Assembly (NCBI GenBank): GCA_037127255.1
Contig: JBANSL010000013.1
Coordinates: forward strand, 27,437,688-27,501,687
DNA from: Persicaria tinctoria
Lineage: Eukaryota; Streptophyta; Magnoliopsida; Caryophyllales; Polygonaceae
Reading direction: 5' to 3'
Length of the DNA: 64,000 nt
The translations under genes and the position numbers were made by a program. Positions 1-10,390 of this stretch are shown here, piece after piece. Position 1 is the first letter of the stretch. Every line of letters begins with the position of its first letter. Under the pieces are notes generated by a model that was not told where the DNA came from, did not search any database, and saw nothing but the letters and a program-made list of their open reading frames with translations.

Positions 1-22
1 CCGATGGGGTGCTGTTCTCCAT
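1..22 (-). CDS. Possible 5-prime tip of a minus-strand gene (partial)
   Basis: On the minus strand an ATG at 22-20 opens a frame reading M-E-N-S-T-P-S to the window edge. The roughly 100 bases upstream of it (23-125) are pyrimidine-rich with no in-frame coding sense, which fits a plant 5-prime leader. Only seven codons are visible, so the product cannot be named. A plus-strand reading across the same bases also stays open for 49 codons, so the strand itself is uncertain. Confidence 0.3.
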
Positions 23-1046
23 TGTCGCTTGCTCAAACTGGTGGACAGCCAGAAGCTAGAGAGACGATGAAGATCTTTAGAGCTAGATTAAAGGTGAAAT
101 TGAAGTCGAATGGCGATCGGAAAGAGGGAAATCGTACAGAGATTTGACGAGGGTTTACTGAATCTCGGGCGAGGAGGAAGGCGTTAACGGAACGCCAGTA
201 GCAGGTGGGACTCTGAATCTGACGTAACGAGTAACGACAAACAAAGGTAAATCTGCTTTTGGGCTGGGCTTGGTAAACTGGGCCTGGGCCTGGGCCGTTC
301 ACATTTTTCAATTTTGGTGCTTTATTTACATGATGATTTCTCTGTACGAGGATTTATCTCCTTGTTAGGAATCATAATCTTATCTTTTTGTTGTGTGAGG
401 ATTTTGAAACAAAGATTTATCAAACAAATCATGCATTATGGATTCGATGAGTACCCTCAGCTTAGCTCCCCATGACACTAATTTGGTTTCGTGGCTTTCG
501 GACTGGTTTACTATAGTAAAATTGTGGCTAATACATGGTGCACAAGGAAGAAATAAACAGGAATGCAAAATAGACGAAGAAATTGCCAGAAAACTGTCAA
601 AAGCATCTCCATTCATTGAATGCATGAATATGTTATTCAATCCACTTCAAATGAATATGTTATTCAACACCAGAAAATGGACGAATGTCACGCATGTAAA
701 GCCCCTAAGACCCAAATTAGGTGTCTGAACTGTCAACTGTGAGATTAGCCAAGAACACATTCACCAGCAAATCCAGAAGACTGCAGCAATGTAGCACCAA
801 AAATCATCCATTGAAATTGAAACTTCTTAAACTAACTGTATTGATAATCAAAACCAGCATTATCCACCAAGAACACTGAACAGTGATACCATTCAAACTC
901 AAAGGCAACGGGAATCAACTGAGTTTGGATGAACTTCCCGTTCCATGAAGCCCTACATTTACAAAAATTACAAATCTAGTTGGCTTCATAATTTAGCACC
1001 TGTGCATACTGCATAAACGGAAGGATAAAAGCTCCAAAACCTCCGA
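23..1046. other. Intergenic region and 3-prime flank of the DUF1639 gene
   Basis: No convincing gene was found. The short open frames here have no recognisable domain and no splice-joined continuation. About 850-1046 is probably the 3-prime UTR of the neighbouring minus-strand DUF1639 gene, whose stop codon is at 1047-1049. A short direct repeat of the words ATGAATATGTTATTCAA occurs twice near 625-668. Confidence 0.5.
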
Positions 1047-2154
1047 TCATTGCTTCTGCAAAGAGAAACGCCCCAAAAGAACCACAGTTAATAATCCAAT
1101 CTGTGAATGGAAGATGATGCAGAATGAACAACACAGAAATTTTCAACAAATAATTACCTTTCCACCTTGTGGATTTTCATCCACTTTGTACATGTCGGCT
1201 GTGACCTCTGATAACCATAATCCAGGGAATAGCGTCTGCAAAAGAGAAGAAATTTCAAAATCAATCAAACAGTGAGCTTTTCCACCACCGGAGACGGCAT
1301 CGATCTGCAATTTCAGGCGACATGCGCGAAACTCAATTGAAACAAGGAGAAGCAGATATGTATTTACTTACATCTAGTTGTTTTTGAATGTGTCTTGGCC
1401 TCTTCTTAGGCTTCCTCGGTGGCCAAATCCCCGTAATCGCGATGAAGTCTTCTTCGATTTCCTGTTTCGAGAGAGAAACAGAAAGCTTCGTTCTCGGTCC
1501 CTTGAGCTTCAGCGCGCCCTTCTCCGGTGAGAAACTACAATTTCCCTCATCGATCTTCTTATTCTTCGCACCACCACCTCCGGTTGCGATCGGCTCCTTG
1601 CATACAGCTCTCCGAGTCCTCAAGTTCCACGGCCTCGCCTCAGCCACCAACGGAGCCTCCATCCTCGCCGGCGGTGGCTCAATCCCCTCTCCTCCTTTGC
1701 TCAGAACCGCGGATTTCATCTTACCCATCTCCGCCTGAAGATCGAGCATGAGCCGCTTCCCAACTGCTTTGATTCCGTCGTCGCCGTCACAGTCCACCGC
1801 AGGCCTCTTACGCCCGATCTCAGCCACCGCCTTGAACCGCGACGAAGATCCCCCAACCTCTGCCGCCTCGAAGAAAGATCTCTTACTCCTCTCCGGCTCC
1901 GGAGGACTCCGCGCCAATCCTCCTGAATCGTTACAGTTGTTGGAACTCGGAGGCCAAGATCGGCGATCAGAAGCTCCAAAGTAAGCGGCGGTGGAGTCAT
2001 CGTCGGCCTTGACGCACCGGAGTTGCCTCTGGCCTCCCCACTTCAAGCGCGGGAGGGAGAAATTGTGAAGGCTCCTAGATCTTTCCGGCGCCGTCGCCTG
2101 AGACGCCTTCGAATCTTCTCTCTCCTGTTCCTGCCGAACGCCGACGAACACCAT
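1047..2154 (-). CDS. DUF1639 family protein, three exons
   Basis: The product belongs to the plant-specific DUF1639 family, whose molecular function is not established. Exon 1 is 2154-1372, exon 2 is 1235-1158 and exon 3 is 1055-1047; all junctions are GT-AG and in phase 0. The N-terminal part has the family motif P-E-R-S-R-S-L-H-N-F followed by L-K-W-G-G-Q-R-x-L-R-C. The middle is low-complexity and basic. The C-terminal signature starts at the end of exon 1 (L-S-K-Q-E-I-E-E-D-F, then R-P-R-H-I-Q-K-Q-L-D) and finishes in exon 2 with T-L-F-P-G-L-W-L-S-E-V and M-Y-K-V. The protein ends G-G-K-K-Q, about 289 residues in all. The start at 2154 is the first ATG of the open frame; many relatives start nearer the P-E-R-S motif, so the first 20 or so residues are less certain. 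Confidence 0.9.
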
Positions 2155-2430
2155 AACAAGGCAAATCAGGCCCCAATCAAAGACAGGAAAACGGAGATCG
2201 GCCTCTCTGTAAAATCAAACCTCTGGAAACCTCCTTCTTCTTCTCGCCGCTCGCTCTGAAGTCCCCGTTGTCGATCTGGAGGAGCAAACAAGGGTTTTCC
2301 GTGTCCCAAAGAGGAGGAAAGAAGGAATTACTTTGTTTTGTTTTAAAATAATAAAAAATTATGAGGAATTGCCGGGAAGCGAAAATTATATACGAGGGAG
2401 GAATAAGAGCGATAGAGAGGGGGGGGAGCG
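2155..2430 (-). promoter_or_regulatory. Probable 5-prime UTR and proximal promoter of the DUF1639 gene
   Basis: This stretch lies directly upstream of the DUF1639 start on the minus strand. It is rich in CT/GA runs and has no supported open frame. I see no clear TATA box, and the transcription start cannot be placed from sequence alone. Confidence 0.4.
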
Positions 2431-3013
2431 GTTTCAACGTTCGTATTGAGTTGTTGTGAGTTGTGAGTCGTGACCACCTTGTGGATCTCTATCTATCTCT
2501 TTATGGTTTTGAATCTTTGATCACTAGTCCACTCCCACGGATGGTTCTAAAATGCATACGCAGTTTGACTAGTCATTTAGAAATTATGGAGTATGATTTA
2601 TTTACTTAAAAATGATTAAAATAATATCAAATGAAGGAACTTTTAAAATCGAGTTGTATAAACTCATAAATAAACACAATTTTTATTTAACTCATATGTA
2701 ATTTGCTGTTTAGTGTATAGCTATATAGTCGCAACGACCATATGTCAAATGATTGTTGCGATCACTTTTTTTTAAACCACAAACTGGTCGCAATGACAAT
2801 TACGGTTGTTGCGACCATATTAATTGTTTTAACCATACCATGGTCACAATGACTACAAGTCTACAACCAGACTGGTCGTTGCGACCAGGGTTGCGTTAGT
2901 AATTGCAACCGTTTGCTTTTCGATCGTTGCGACCTCCTTTTTTGTTTTGGTTATAATGGTCGCAACTCGCAACTGGTCGTTGCGACCACTTGTCATATGG
3001 TTGTTGCGACCAG
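2431..3013. repeat. Host-side tandem duplication, copy 1 (intact)
   Basis: The segment beginning TTTCAACGTTCGTA near 2431 recurs, with about 80-85% identity by eye, at about 3171. Both copies share an AT-rich block (around 2560-2720 and 3290-3450) ending in GTTTAGTGTATA. Copy 1 continues without interruption into the GGTCGCAACGACC cluster. Copy 2 is cut at this point by the transposon stack and resumes at 50884. Copy 1 is therefore the empty-site reference for the 47-kb insertion. Confidence 0.8.
2725..3012. repeat. Cluster of degenerate GGTCGCAACGACC palindromes
   Basis: About ten copies of the palindromic word GGTCGCAACGACC or its halves lie in 290 bases, for example near 2729, 2787, 2807, 2875, 2924, 2958, 2974 and 3001. 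Spacing is irregular, so this is not a simple tandem array. The same cluster, diverged, is at 50893-51045. The parent element could not be identified. Confidence 0.75.
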
Positions 3014-3170
3014 TTTGTTTACAAGAAAAAAGCTAGATTGGCCTATATAAATAACGTTATTAAGTTGTAAACGTGCCAAAGGAGAACGATGAGTTGAGTA
3101 AAGACCTCGAAGATAACTATCAATCTTTCTACCAACTCTGTCAACCTAACATCCCTATCTTCAAAAGATC

Positions 3171-3456
3171 CAATTTCAACGTTCGTATGTACTTGTTGTG
3201 GATCTATATCTATCTTTTTATCGTTTTGAATGTTTGATCATTAGTTCACTACCACATAATGGATCTAAAATGCGCCATGATGCGTAGTTTAACTAGTCAT
3301 TTAGGAATTATGGAGTATGATTTATTTACTTAAAAATGATTAAAAATAATATATAAAAAAAAGAATAATAGGAACTTTTAAAAGTGAGTTGTATAAACTC
3401 ATATATAAACACGATTTCTGTTTAACTTCTAGGCAATTTACCGTTTAGTGTATATT
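3171..3456. repeat. Host-side tandem duplication, copy 2, left half
   Basis: This matches copy 1 (2431-2720) up to GTTTAGTGTATA and is then interrupted by element C. The match resumes at 50884 with TAGCTACATAG followed by the same GTTGCGACC-rich cluster. No clean 5-bp target-site duplication remains: the bases before the LTR are ATATT and the bases after it are ATAGC. Confidence 0.8.
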
Positions 3457-4680
3457 TGATAGCATGCATTTAGATAGGCATAATAGGTTGCATTTAGCTT
3501 AGTTAAGATGCATATCATGCATGATTTAAGTAGAATTTGCATATTTGCTCTCTGTGTTGGTGGAGTCGGAATCTACACGTTTTTATTAATTATTTCGGGT
3601 AATCGTGGATCCGATGAGGAGACATGGGTTGATAACGCATTAGATGAGAATGTCTAGTTGATCGAAGAAGCTTATATGAACATCTCAAGATGTTATGAGA
3701 AGAAGAAGCGAACCTAAACGAAGAACAAGTCTGCAGAAGTTGTCGCCAGACATGCTGAACTTGTTTTGCACTTTATGGAGGCCTCGGTTGTCCGATTTAC
3801 TATTATGACCATGCATTGGAAAGCTCTTTCATAGAACTACAACTTTCCTGTTGACAAGAAGAGCAAATTCGGGATATATTTTCCGTGAAAAGCCCCTTGT
3901 TGCGGCCGCAGCAACAATGCGGCGGTCGCGGCCAATCAATTTGTAGCGGGTTGGAGGAAGTTGCTGATGTCGCGGCCACAGGATATGCCACGCCCGCAGT
4001 ATTGGTCGTCAACGTGTATACGTTGCGTTTTGATTACTAAAAACCCTAGATACTTTTGTTTTGTTTCATGGCCGACTTGGGATCTTTTATAAGGCCGAAT
4101 TAAGTTATTTTTCATGCACTTCTATTCTATTATAGGTTCTATCAGACAATTGGAGAGAGAGCGATGTTCGCCATGGGCGGCTAAACTCTCTTCGTTCTAC
4201 TTGCAATTTCAAGCTTTATTTGGATTGATTGTGAGTTTCTGAATCTTGTTCCTTATTTCCTATATTGAATGCTTCAACTTCTTTGTGCTTGATTGTTTAT
4301 TGTTTTGTTCTATCTTGTCTGGCCAACTAGTTAGAATCAATTCAATTGCTAAGGTTTTGTAGATTAATGGTTGTGAATCTTAACCTAAGTAGCAAACTTG
4401 TTCCTTTAGGGCTGGTTGAACTAATTGAATGAGTAGGAAGTTGGATGTGTTGTTAAATCCCTCTTTAGGGACTGCAAATACCTTGGTTAATCTCTGGACG
4501 TAAAGCTATCAATTGGGTTAAATCCTTCTTTAGGGACTTTTTGATTGATAAGGGTTTCTAGGACTGGTTGGACTAGTAACTATATTAGGTTGGGATAAGG
4601 GCATTCATAGGAAGACTAAAAGGACAAGAGGAAGTTACAATATCAATTCAACCAAATAAAGTGGATAGTTGTTGGTAGAG
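3457..4680 (+). repeat. Element C 5-prime LTR, left part
   Basis: It is colinear with 25133-26360. The last five bases, TAGAG (4676-4680), are duplicated at 20432-20436 on the far side of element B. It contains a GC-rich patch (about 3898-4005) built from GCGGCCGC-like words, in otherwise AT-rich DNA. Confidence 0.9.
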
Positions 4681-5497
4681 AGATGGACGGTTTTTAGTCG
4701 CGTAAACCGTATCAAAATAAATTTCGAACTTGCTAACTAATGTAGTGTGGTAAGCACGAGTCGATCCCACAGAGAATCAAGTTATTCCTAAGTAGTGTTT
4801 ATTTACCAATTAAGAGAACAAAAGGGGTTTTTGGTGATTGGGAATAAGAAAGAAAACAAAATAAACTATAAACAAGTAAACGGAGATAACAATTAAGAAT
4901 AAAGTTTCATCTATAAACATTCACTTTAGTTTGACTAGTTGATCCTTGATTCTTCTTCAAGTTCTTTTTTCATCCTATTATTGTTCCTGTCCTGATCTTG
5001 TGTAAATTACTAGTCCTACGAGTCCTAGTAACCCTTACTAATTAGATAACCTTAACACGGTCAAGATTTAACCTAATAGTAGCATTAAGATTAAGGATTA
5101 ACCAGGATATATGCAACACCAAGCTACGAGTCAGTATTTAACATATAATTGATTCTCTACACACCAGTTTAGTCCTACGAGTCCTAAGAAGGCATGATTG
5201 CTACTATGGATTAAGGTTCGCTACGAGGAATCTACAAAATCCTAGCAATAATCTCAACTAGTTGTACGGTCTAGAAGAAATCAACAATATTCGCAAAAGA
5301 ATCAATACGAATCAATAGGAATAGAACAAGAATAGAAATCTCACAACTTTATCAAACCAAAGCTTCAATCCATAGATTAAACGGAAGAGTTTAGATCTCT
5401 ATAAAAACAAGACAAAACACAATTAGGGTTTAGAGGTGAAAGAGTTAGTCGGCTATGGTAAGTCACGACCTCCCTCTATATTCTTCCGTAAGAATCT
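4681..5497 (-). repeat. Element B 3-prime LTR, left part
   Basis: It is colinear with 19227-20048 of the right LTR. It breaks off at GTAAGAATCT, where element A is inserted; AATCT (5493-5497) recurs at 14424-14428, after which the LTR continues. Confidence 0.9.
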
Positions 5498-5742
5498 TGA
5501 TGTCTCCAAAGTAGCCATGTCTTTATGCCTATTTTAGTTCCATATTCTATACATTTTGCATATTTCGGATTGGGAATATGTCGAATTTATGTAGTTTATG
5601 TTAATTTGTCAGAAATGGAGATCTACATAAGTTTCTGTTCAATATTGCAGAATATGGAACCATTTCGGGAGAAAATCAAGAAGCAAGAACCGGAGCTCAA
5701 AGTTACTCGACATCGACAAACCATAGTCGATCTCGACAAGCC

Positions 5743-6180
5743 ATGTCTAGGCACACCAGGATCGAGGAGGACCACGTCGAGAAGCTGAAGACGAAGAACC
5801 CGACTCCAAGCCTCTACTCGAGATCGAGTAACCAACTCGAGATCGACGAAGCATCACAACCCATGCCCGGGGTCGAGGAAAGCATGTCCGAGGATGCCGA
5901 GGAGAGACTACCCGACCTGACCTGGAAGCCGAACACCACAACTCTAGATCGAGAACCGTCCTCGATGTCAACAAAGGCTGGGAGCATCATGTCCGAGCAT
6001 GTCGAGGTGAGTTGCTCGACAACACCAGGAGACCAAGACGATGAGCCATCCAACTCGAGATCGAGGAATGTCCTCGAGATCGACGAACCCCAGGAGCTAA
6101 TGTCCGAGCCACATCGAGCACCAGCAAGCCGAGACGTCGAGCCACTGAAGTCAACGTCCGAGCTACTCGAGATCGAGTAG
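5743..6180 (+). other. Open frame of 145 codons inside the element A LTR
   Basis: The frame is open from ATG at 5743 to TAG at 6178-6180. The matching frame in the 3-prime LTR (12724-13161) is also open. Only four base differences separate the two, two of them silent by my reading. The predicted product is acidic and low-complexity, with repeated L-E-I-D-E and R-S-R words that are simply the translation of the TCGAGATCGA repeat. I recognise no domain. It may be a by-product of the repeated DNA word rather than a gene. Confidence 0.3.
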
Positions 6181-6453
6181 ATTTACTCGAGATCGAGGAA
6201 GCTTCCAGAAGCCGTGTAACGCGTTGAGCAGTCCTACTCGGAGTTGGAGTCTGTGGAGCCGAAGATAGCCGAGTCTATCCGATCTATCAACATCTATCAT
6301 GAAGAAAAGGGATTTATCCACTTGAGACTTCTAGATATAATTCCCTTATTTAGATTTAATTATGTTGTTGCTTTTATTTATCATTAAGCCTTTTAGATAT
6401 AGTTTTAGATATAGATAGATGTTTCTATCCTTGAATAGCAAGGTTTAGAAGCC

Positions 6454-6460
6454 TATAAAT
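6454..6460 (+). promoter_or_regulatory. TATA box of element A 5-prime LTR
   Basis: TATAAAT lies 956 bases into the LTR, at the identical offset in the 3-prime LTR (13435-13441), and in the same block order in the solo LTR (30653-30659). This fits the core promoter at the U3/R border. Conservation across two families supports function. Confidence 0.65.
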
Positions 6461-7445
6461 AAAGCCCATGGGGCTGATTTCTAGTCATTCAATTTCAGTA
6501 GGAGAAGTAGTGGTAGAGAGAGAAAGGGAGGTCGAGTGGAGCAAAGGAGCGAGAGCAAGTTGGCTTTGTTCGGTTGTACTTTCTTCAGTTTGATTTAATG
6601 CAAGTTTCTTTTCATTCAACAATGTCTGAGGTTGCGATGAAGCGCGAGTAGTCCACCCACTTCTAGGGTTGGGGCGAGCCCGACGATAGCCCTGCATGTT
6701 TGAGGTAAAAATCCGACTTTTATCGTGTTTTGAGCATCTACTACTTGTTATGTGTTTATTACCCATTCAATGGAGGTCCATGCTAACAAATTGGATTGTA
6801 AACATAAAATCAGTAGAGACAATTAGGGTTTCTTGAAAGAGTTGTCTAATTGTTGAAAAAGGCGAAAGCTTAGTCCTTTGATGTAATTCACATGATTATC
6901 TGTTTATTCCTGCCTTATTCATGCTTGGTTATCGTTGTTGCAAACCCCAATCTTGGAAGTCCTTTACATTAAGTTTAGTTCCAATCCCCAAAACCTTTGC
7001 ATTTACTTTCTTTCGTTTTTATTCTCTGTCTTCCTCGAGATCGACTAGCACTACTCGATCTCGAGCACTGATCTTCGACCCAGGTCGCTGTAGCTTCTGT
7101 GTGCAGGAAATCGACCAATCCAAGCCGACGTCGACGAAGACCCAACTCGATCTCGAGTAAGGGCTTGTCGAGATCGACCAACCCCTGTGCTTTCTGTTGC
7201 GCTATGTTCGACTGTCCGATCTTCTGTCGAGTTGCTGGACTCGAGATCTAGGACCCCTGTAGTCGACTTTCGTGAGATTTCTCCGCTGTCTAGGATCCGC
7301 TGACACGCTTCCTCGTGGATCGATCCTGACTTCTCACTACTGCATCGGGAGGAAGTCTTGTAATTATTTGCAAGGGACGGAATCTGGTTTGCTGTGATTT
7401 ATTTATATTTTAATTTGCATTCTCGATTTCCTCCCTACAACAAAT

Positions 7446-7463
7446 TGGCGCCGTTGCCGGGGA
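7446..7463 (+). other. Primer binding site of element A
   Basis: TGGCGCCGTTGCCGGGGA follows the LTR end after a 3-base spacer (AAT). This word is the primer site used by Athila-type plant elements and is complementary to the 3-prime end of tRNA-Asp. Confidence 0.9.
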
Positions 7464-7525
7464 AGCTATCATTCGCGCCTTAGGTAGTTAAATCTCACAT
7501 CTACTTTGAGTTACTTTATAGGTGT

Positions 7526-10390
7526 ATGCGCCGTTCTGGTCAACCACCTGAGTTTGACGGCTTAGACGAACCGAAACGCCTTCTACACATCCGAGCTAAA
7601 CTGCAAAGAGTCATGGCGGCCGCAGAAACCCAAGAACAGCTCATTGAGAGGCTTACAAGGGAACTAGCCACGAAAGATGCTGCTATCGCCACTGAGAAAG
7701 CAGCAAGGGAACAAGCAGAAGCTGAGCTTGCCCAATTCCCAACCACTGCAGAGGATTATATGCATCCAACTCTCGTCGTGCCTGAATCGGCGATTCTAAT
7801 CCCTGAAAACTCTTATGAAATTCGCACTCAATTTCTTATAGAGCTTAAAAATAATGCTTTTTATGAAAAATTTAATGAGTGTCCTCTTGAGCATATTACC
7901 AATTTTTTTGACATGTTCCGTACTCTTGCTGAAGGTACAACTCTGGAATATATCAAGATGAAAGCTTTTCACTGGTCTCTCGCTGGGCCTGCACTGAAGT
8001 GGCTTGAAGGGCTAAAACCAAGATCACTCACAACATGGGCCCAAGTAGAGCAAGAGTTTCTGAATAAATTCTTCCCACCCGCCAAGACAGCACTCCTCTG
8101 CTAGAAAATTACCGCCTTCAAACAGAAGCCTGGGGAACCACTGGCAAAGACATGGGAACGCTACAAAGAACTGTTGCGAACTTGCCCTACTCATGGACAG
8201 CCACCCTACGTCATTCAGGAGATCTTCTTCAACTCTCTTGATCAAGTCACTAAGGACAAAATCAACCAGTATACTCGCTATGAGTATCTGACGATGCCAC
8301 CAATTGACGCTTGGGGTGTGCTAGACAAGCTCACCAATTATGACAACAAATATAGGTCTACTGCAAACTATGAGGAGAACTCCTATGCCAGGCCAGCACC
8401 ATCTATGTCACTCTATGAGCCAGCAAAGGAGATTGACCCAGATGTAAGGGAGCAGTTCTATAAAGACCAGAATCGCAAGCTCCTCAAACAAGTCAAATAT
8501 CTATCTGTCAATCAGCCTTGCATCGAATGCGGATCACAGAGGCACACCACTACTGAGTGCCCACATACTGAGCAAGTCAGAATGGCAGAGACACGTGAAG
8601 AGGCAGCCTACGCTGGGGGTCCCAATCGCTACATGGGAGATCAAAGGTTCTATCAACCACAGTGGAACCAAGGTCCTCCTAGGAACCCCCCACCCTATAG
8701 AGCTCCAGGACATCCAGAAAGAGATCAAAAGAAGGATGATCTGCAGCTCATCCTTGAGGAGATGCGTCGGAATCAGGGCACTATCAACAACCAGTTCCAG
8801 AACATCACTACAAAATTTGGAGAACTGGATATCTGGAAAAGAGAAATAGAGACCGAGATGGGTTAAATCGCTGCACAGATCCCACGACCATCCGGATAGC
8901 TCCCTGGGCAAACAGAACCAAATCCTAAGGGGAAGACCGGACTCGTTGCAGCTATCAAACTCAGAAGTGGGCATCAATTACATGAGTCAGAGGTCGGGAA
9001 ACATCAAGACAAGACATAGCAGCAACTCGACATAGAGCAGACTCAACTCGATCTCGAGGAAATAGTACTCGACCTCGACAAAAAACTACTCGACACAGAC
9101 CAGAAGCTGAGCTCGGACTCCACTGCGCAGCCCAGCAAGTCGAAGTCGACCACCCAAGTCGATCTCGAGGAGCCTTTGGTCGAGATCGAGGAATAGCAAG
9201 CCGACGTCGACGACTCTGCAAAGCCTCCGACCTCTGATCTGGCTCCGAAGCAGAAAAAACCACTGCCTTTCTCTTCCAAAGCACAGAAAGATCCCACTGC
9301 GGGTAGGTTTACCAGATTTGTTAATATGCTGCAAGAACTGAATGTCTCTATTCCTTTTACAGAAGCCCTGCAAAAGATGCCTGGATATGTCAAATTTCTA
9401 AAGGAAATCCTGAGCAAGAAGCGGTCCATCTCAGAGATCGCAGGCGAATGCAAAGTACTCCACTTCCCTGAAAAGAGACCTGACCCTGGTAAGTTTTCTG
9501 TTACTGTGGGTTTTGGACAATATAAATATGAGTCTCTGTGTGATTTAGGAGCAAGTGTGAGCACCATGTCTTTATCAATCTGGCGGAAGGTCAAGATATG
9601 ATGCATAGAGCCCGTGGATGCCAAATTATATATGGCAAACAATACAGTGGTCATCCCTACAGGTATAGTTGAGAATGTCCCCGTCCAAGTTGGTAAATTC
9701 TTTGTTCCAGCAGATTTCCTTATCATAGACTGTGCTGAAGATCCTACTAGCCCTATTATTCTTGGTAGACCATTCTTAGCAACTGCATATGCCAGAATTA
9801 GTGTTAAGAATCGCTCGCTCACCTTCACCATAGGCGATGAGGTTTTGGATTTCTCTTTTGGCCCTGCAAAAGAGGAAATTTCGTGGCTGGAGGTAAAGAG
9901 CATCAGCAACCATGGGACCAAGCAAACAGCGGAGGAAAGCAACAACACTGTACTCGAGATCGACCAAGCCAACTCGATCTCGACTAAGCTTCTCCTCGAT
10001 CTCGACCATCACTTGTCGACATCGAATTCCTCTATTGAGCCACTGACTTACCCAGAGCCTAAGTATGGGGTCCCTGTACTCGAGGTCGACCAGCAGTATT
10101 CGACATCGACAAGCCCCAAGCCCAAAGATTTCAGTTTTGGGTCCGAAAAGGTAAGCTCAGGTATGAATTCTACTCCCCCTCAGTCTATAAAGAAATTTAT
10201 CAATAATTTAAGGGGAGGTAAGGCCCCGTGGCGAGAGAATCTGCGGAAGCTAAGAGCTGGAAGGAAGAAAAAGAAAGAGAAAAGTGATGCAAGCAACCAC
10301 CTGTCAGCTGAGCTTGCATACTACCATCAGGACCTAGATGATCTAGGAGAAGGGCCAAGCATGAGCGGGCCCCACACTAATGGTCCTTGA
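7526..10390 (+). pseudogene. Athila-type Gag-protease polyprotein, interrupted by in-frame stops
   Basis: One reading frame runs from ATG 7526 to TGA 10388-10390 without a frameshift. It is broken by stops at about 8102, 8864, 8897, 9017, 9194 and 9599. The Gag part shows the capsid-like block A-L-K-W-L-E-G-L-K-P...T-W-A-Q-V-E-Q-E-F-L-N-K-F-F-P-P, then W-E-R-Y-K-E-L-L-R-T-C-P. A CCHC zinc knuckle follows near 8520 (C-I-E-C-G-S-Q-R-H-T-T-T-E-C). Downstream is a retropepsin-like protease with the active-site motif D-L-G-A-S near 9546 and I-I-L-G-R-P-F-L-A-T near 9758. Gag would form particles; the protease would cleave Gag. The linker between them, and the protein tail, are filled with translated TCGAGATCGA words. 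No reverse transcriptase or integrase follows. Confidence 0.9.

Larger units (their letters stand above)
5498..7442 (+). repeat. Element A 5-prime LTR
   Basis: It has the same length as the 3-prime LTR. It contains a TATA box at 6454-6460 and many copies of the word TCGAGATCGA or its complement. It also contains a 145-codon open frame (5743-6180) that is open in both LTRs. The LTR of the 29641-31640 solo element is a diverged relative with the same order of blocks. Confidence 0.95.

Noticed and set aside
33..311. Minus-strand 92-codon open frame at the left edge
   Set aside because: Low-complexity proline/glycine start, no domain, and it overlaps the likely leader of the neighbouring gene in a different frame.
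438..728. Plus-strand 96-codon frame
   Set aside because: It contains an internal near-repeat, shows no domain and no splice continuation; probably chance.
1388..2000. Several frames on both strands across the DUF1639 exon
   Set aside because: They are shadows of the GC-rich DUF1639 coding exon, which alone shows family motifs.
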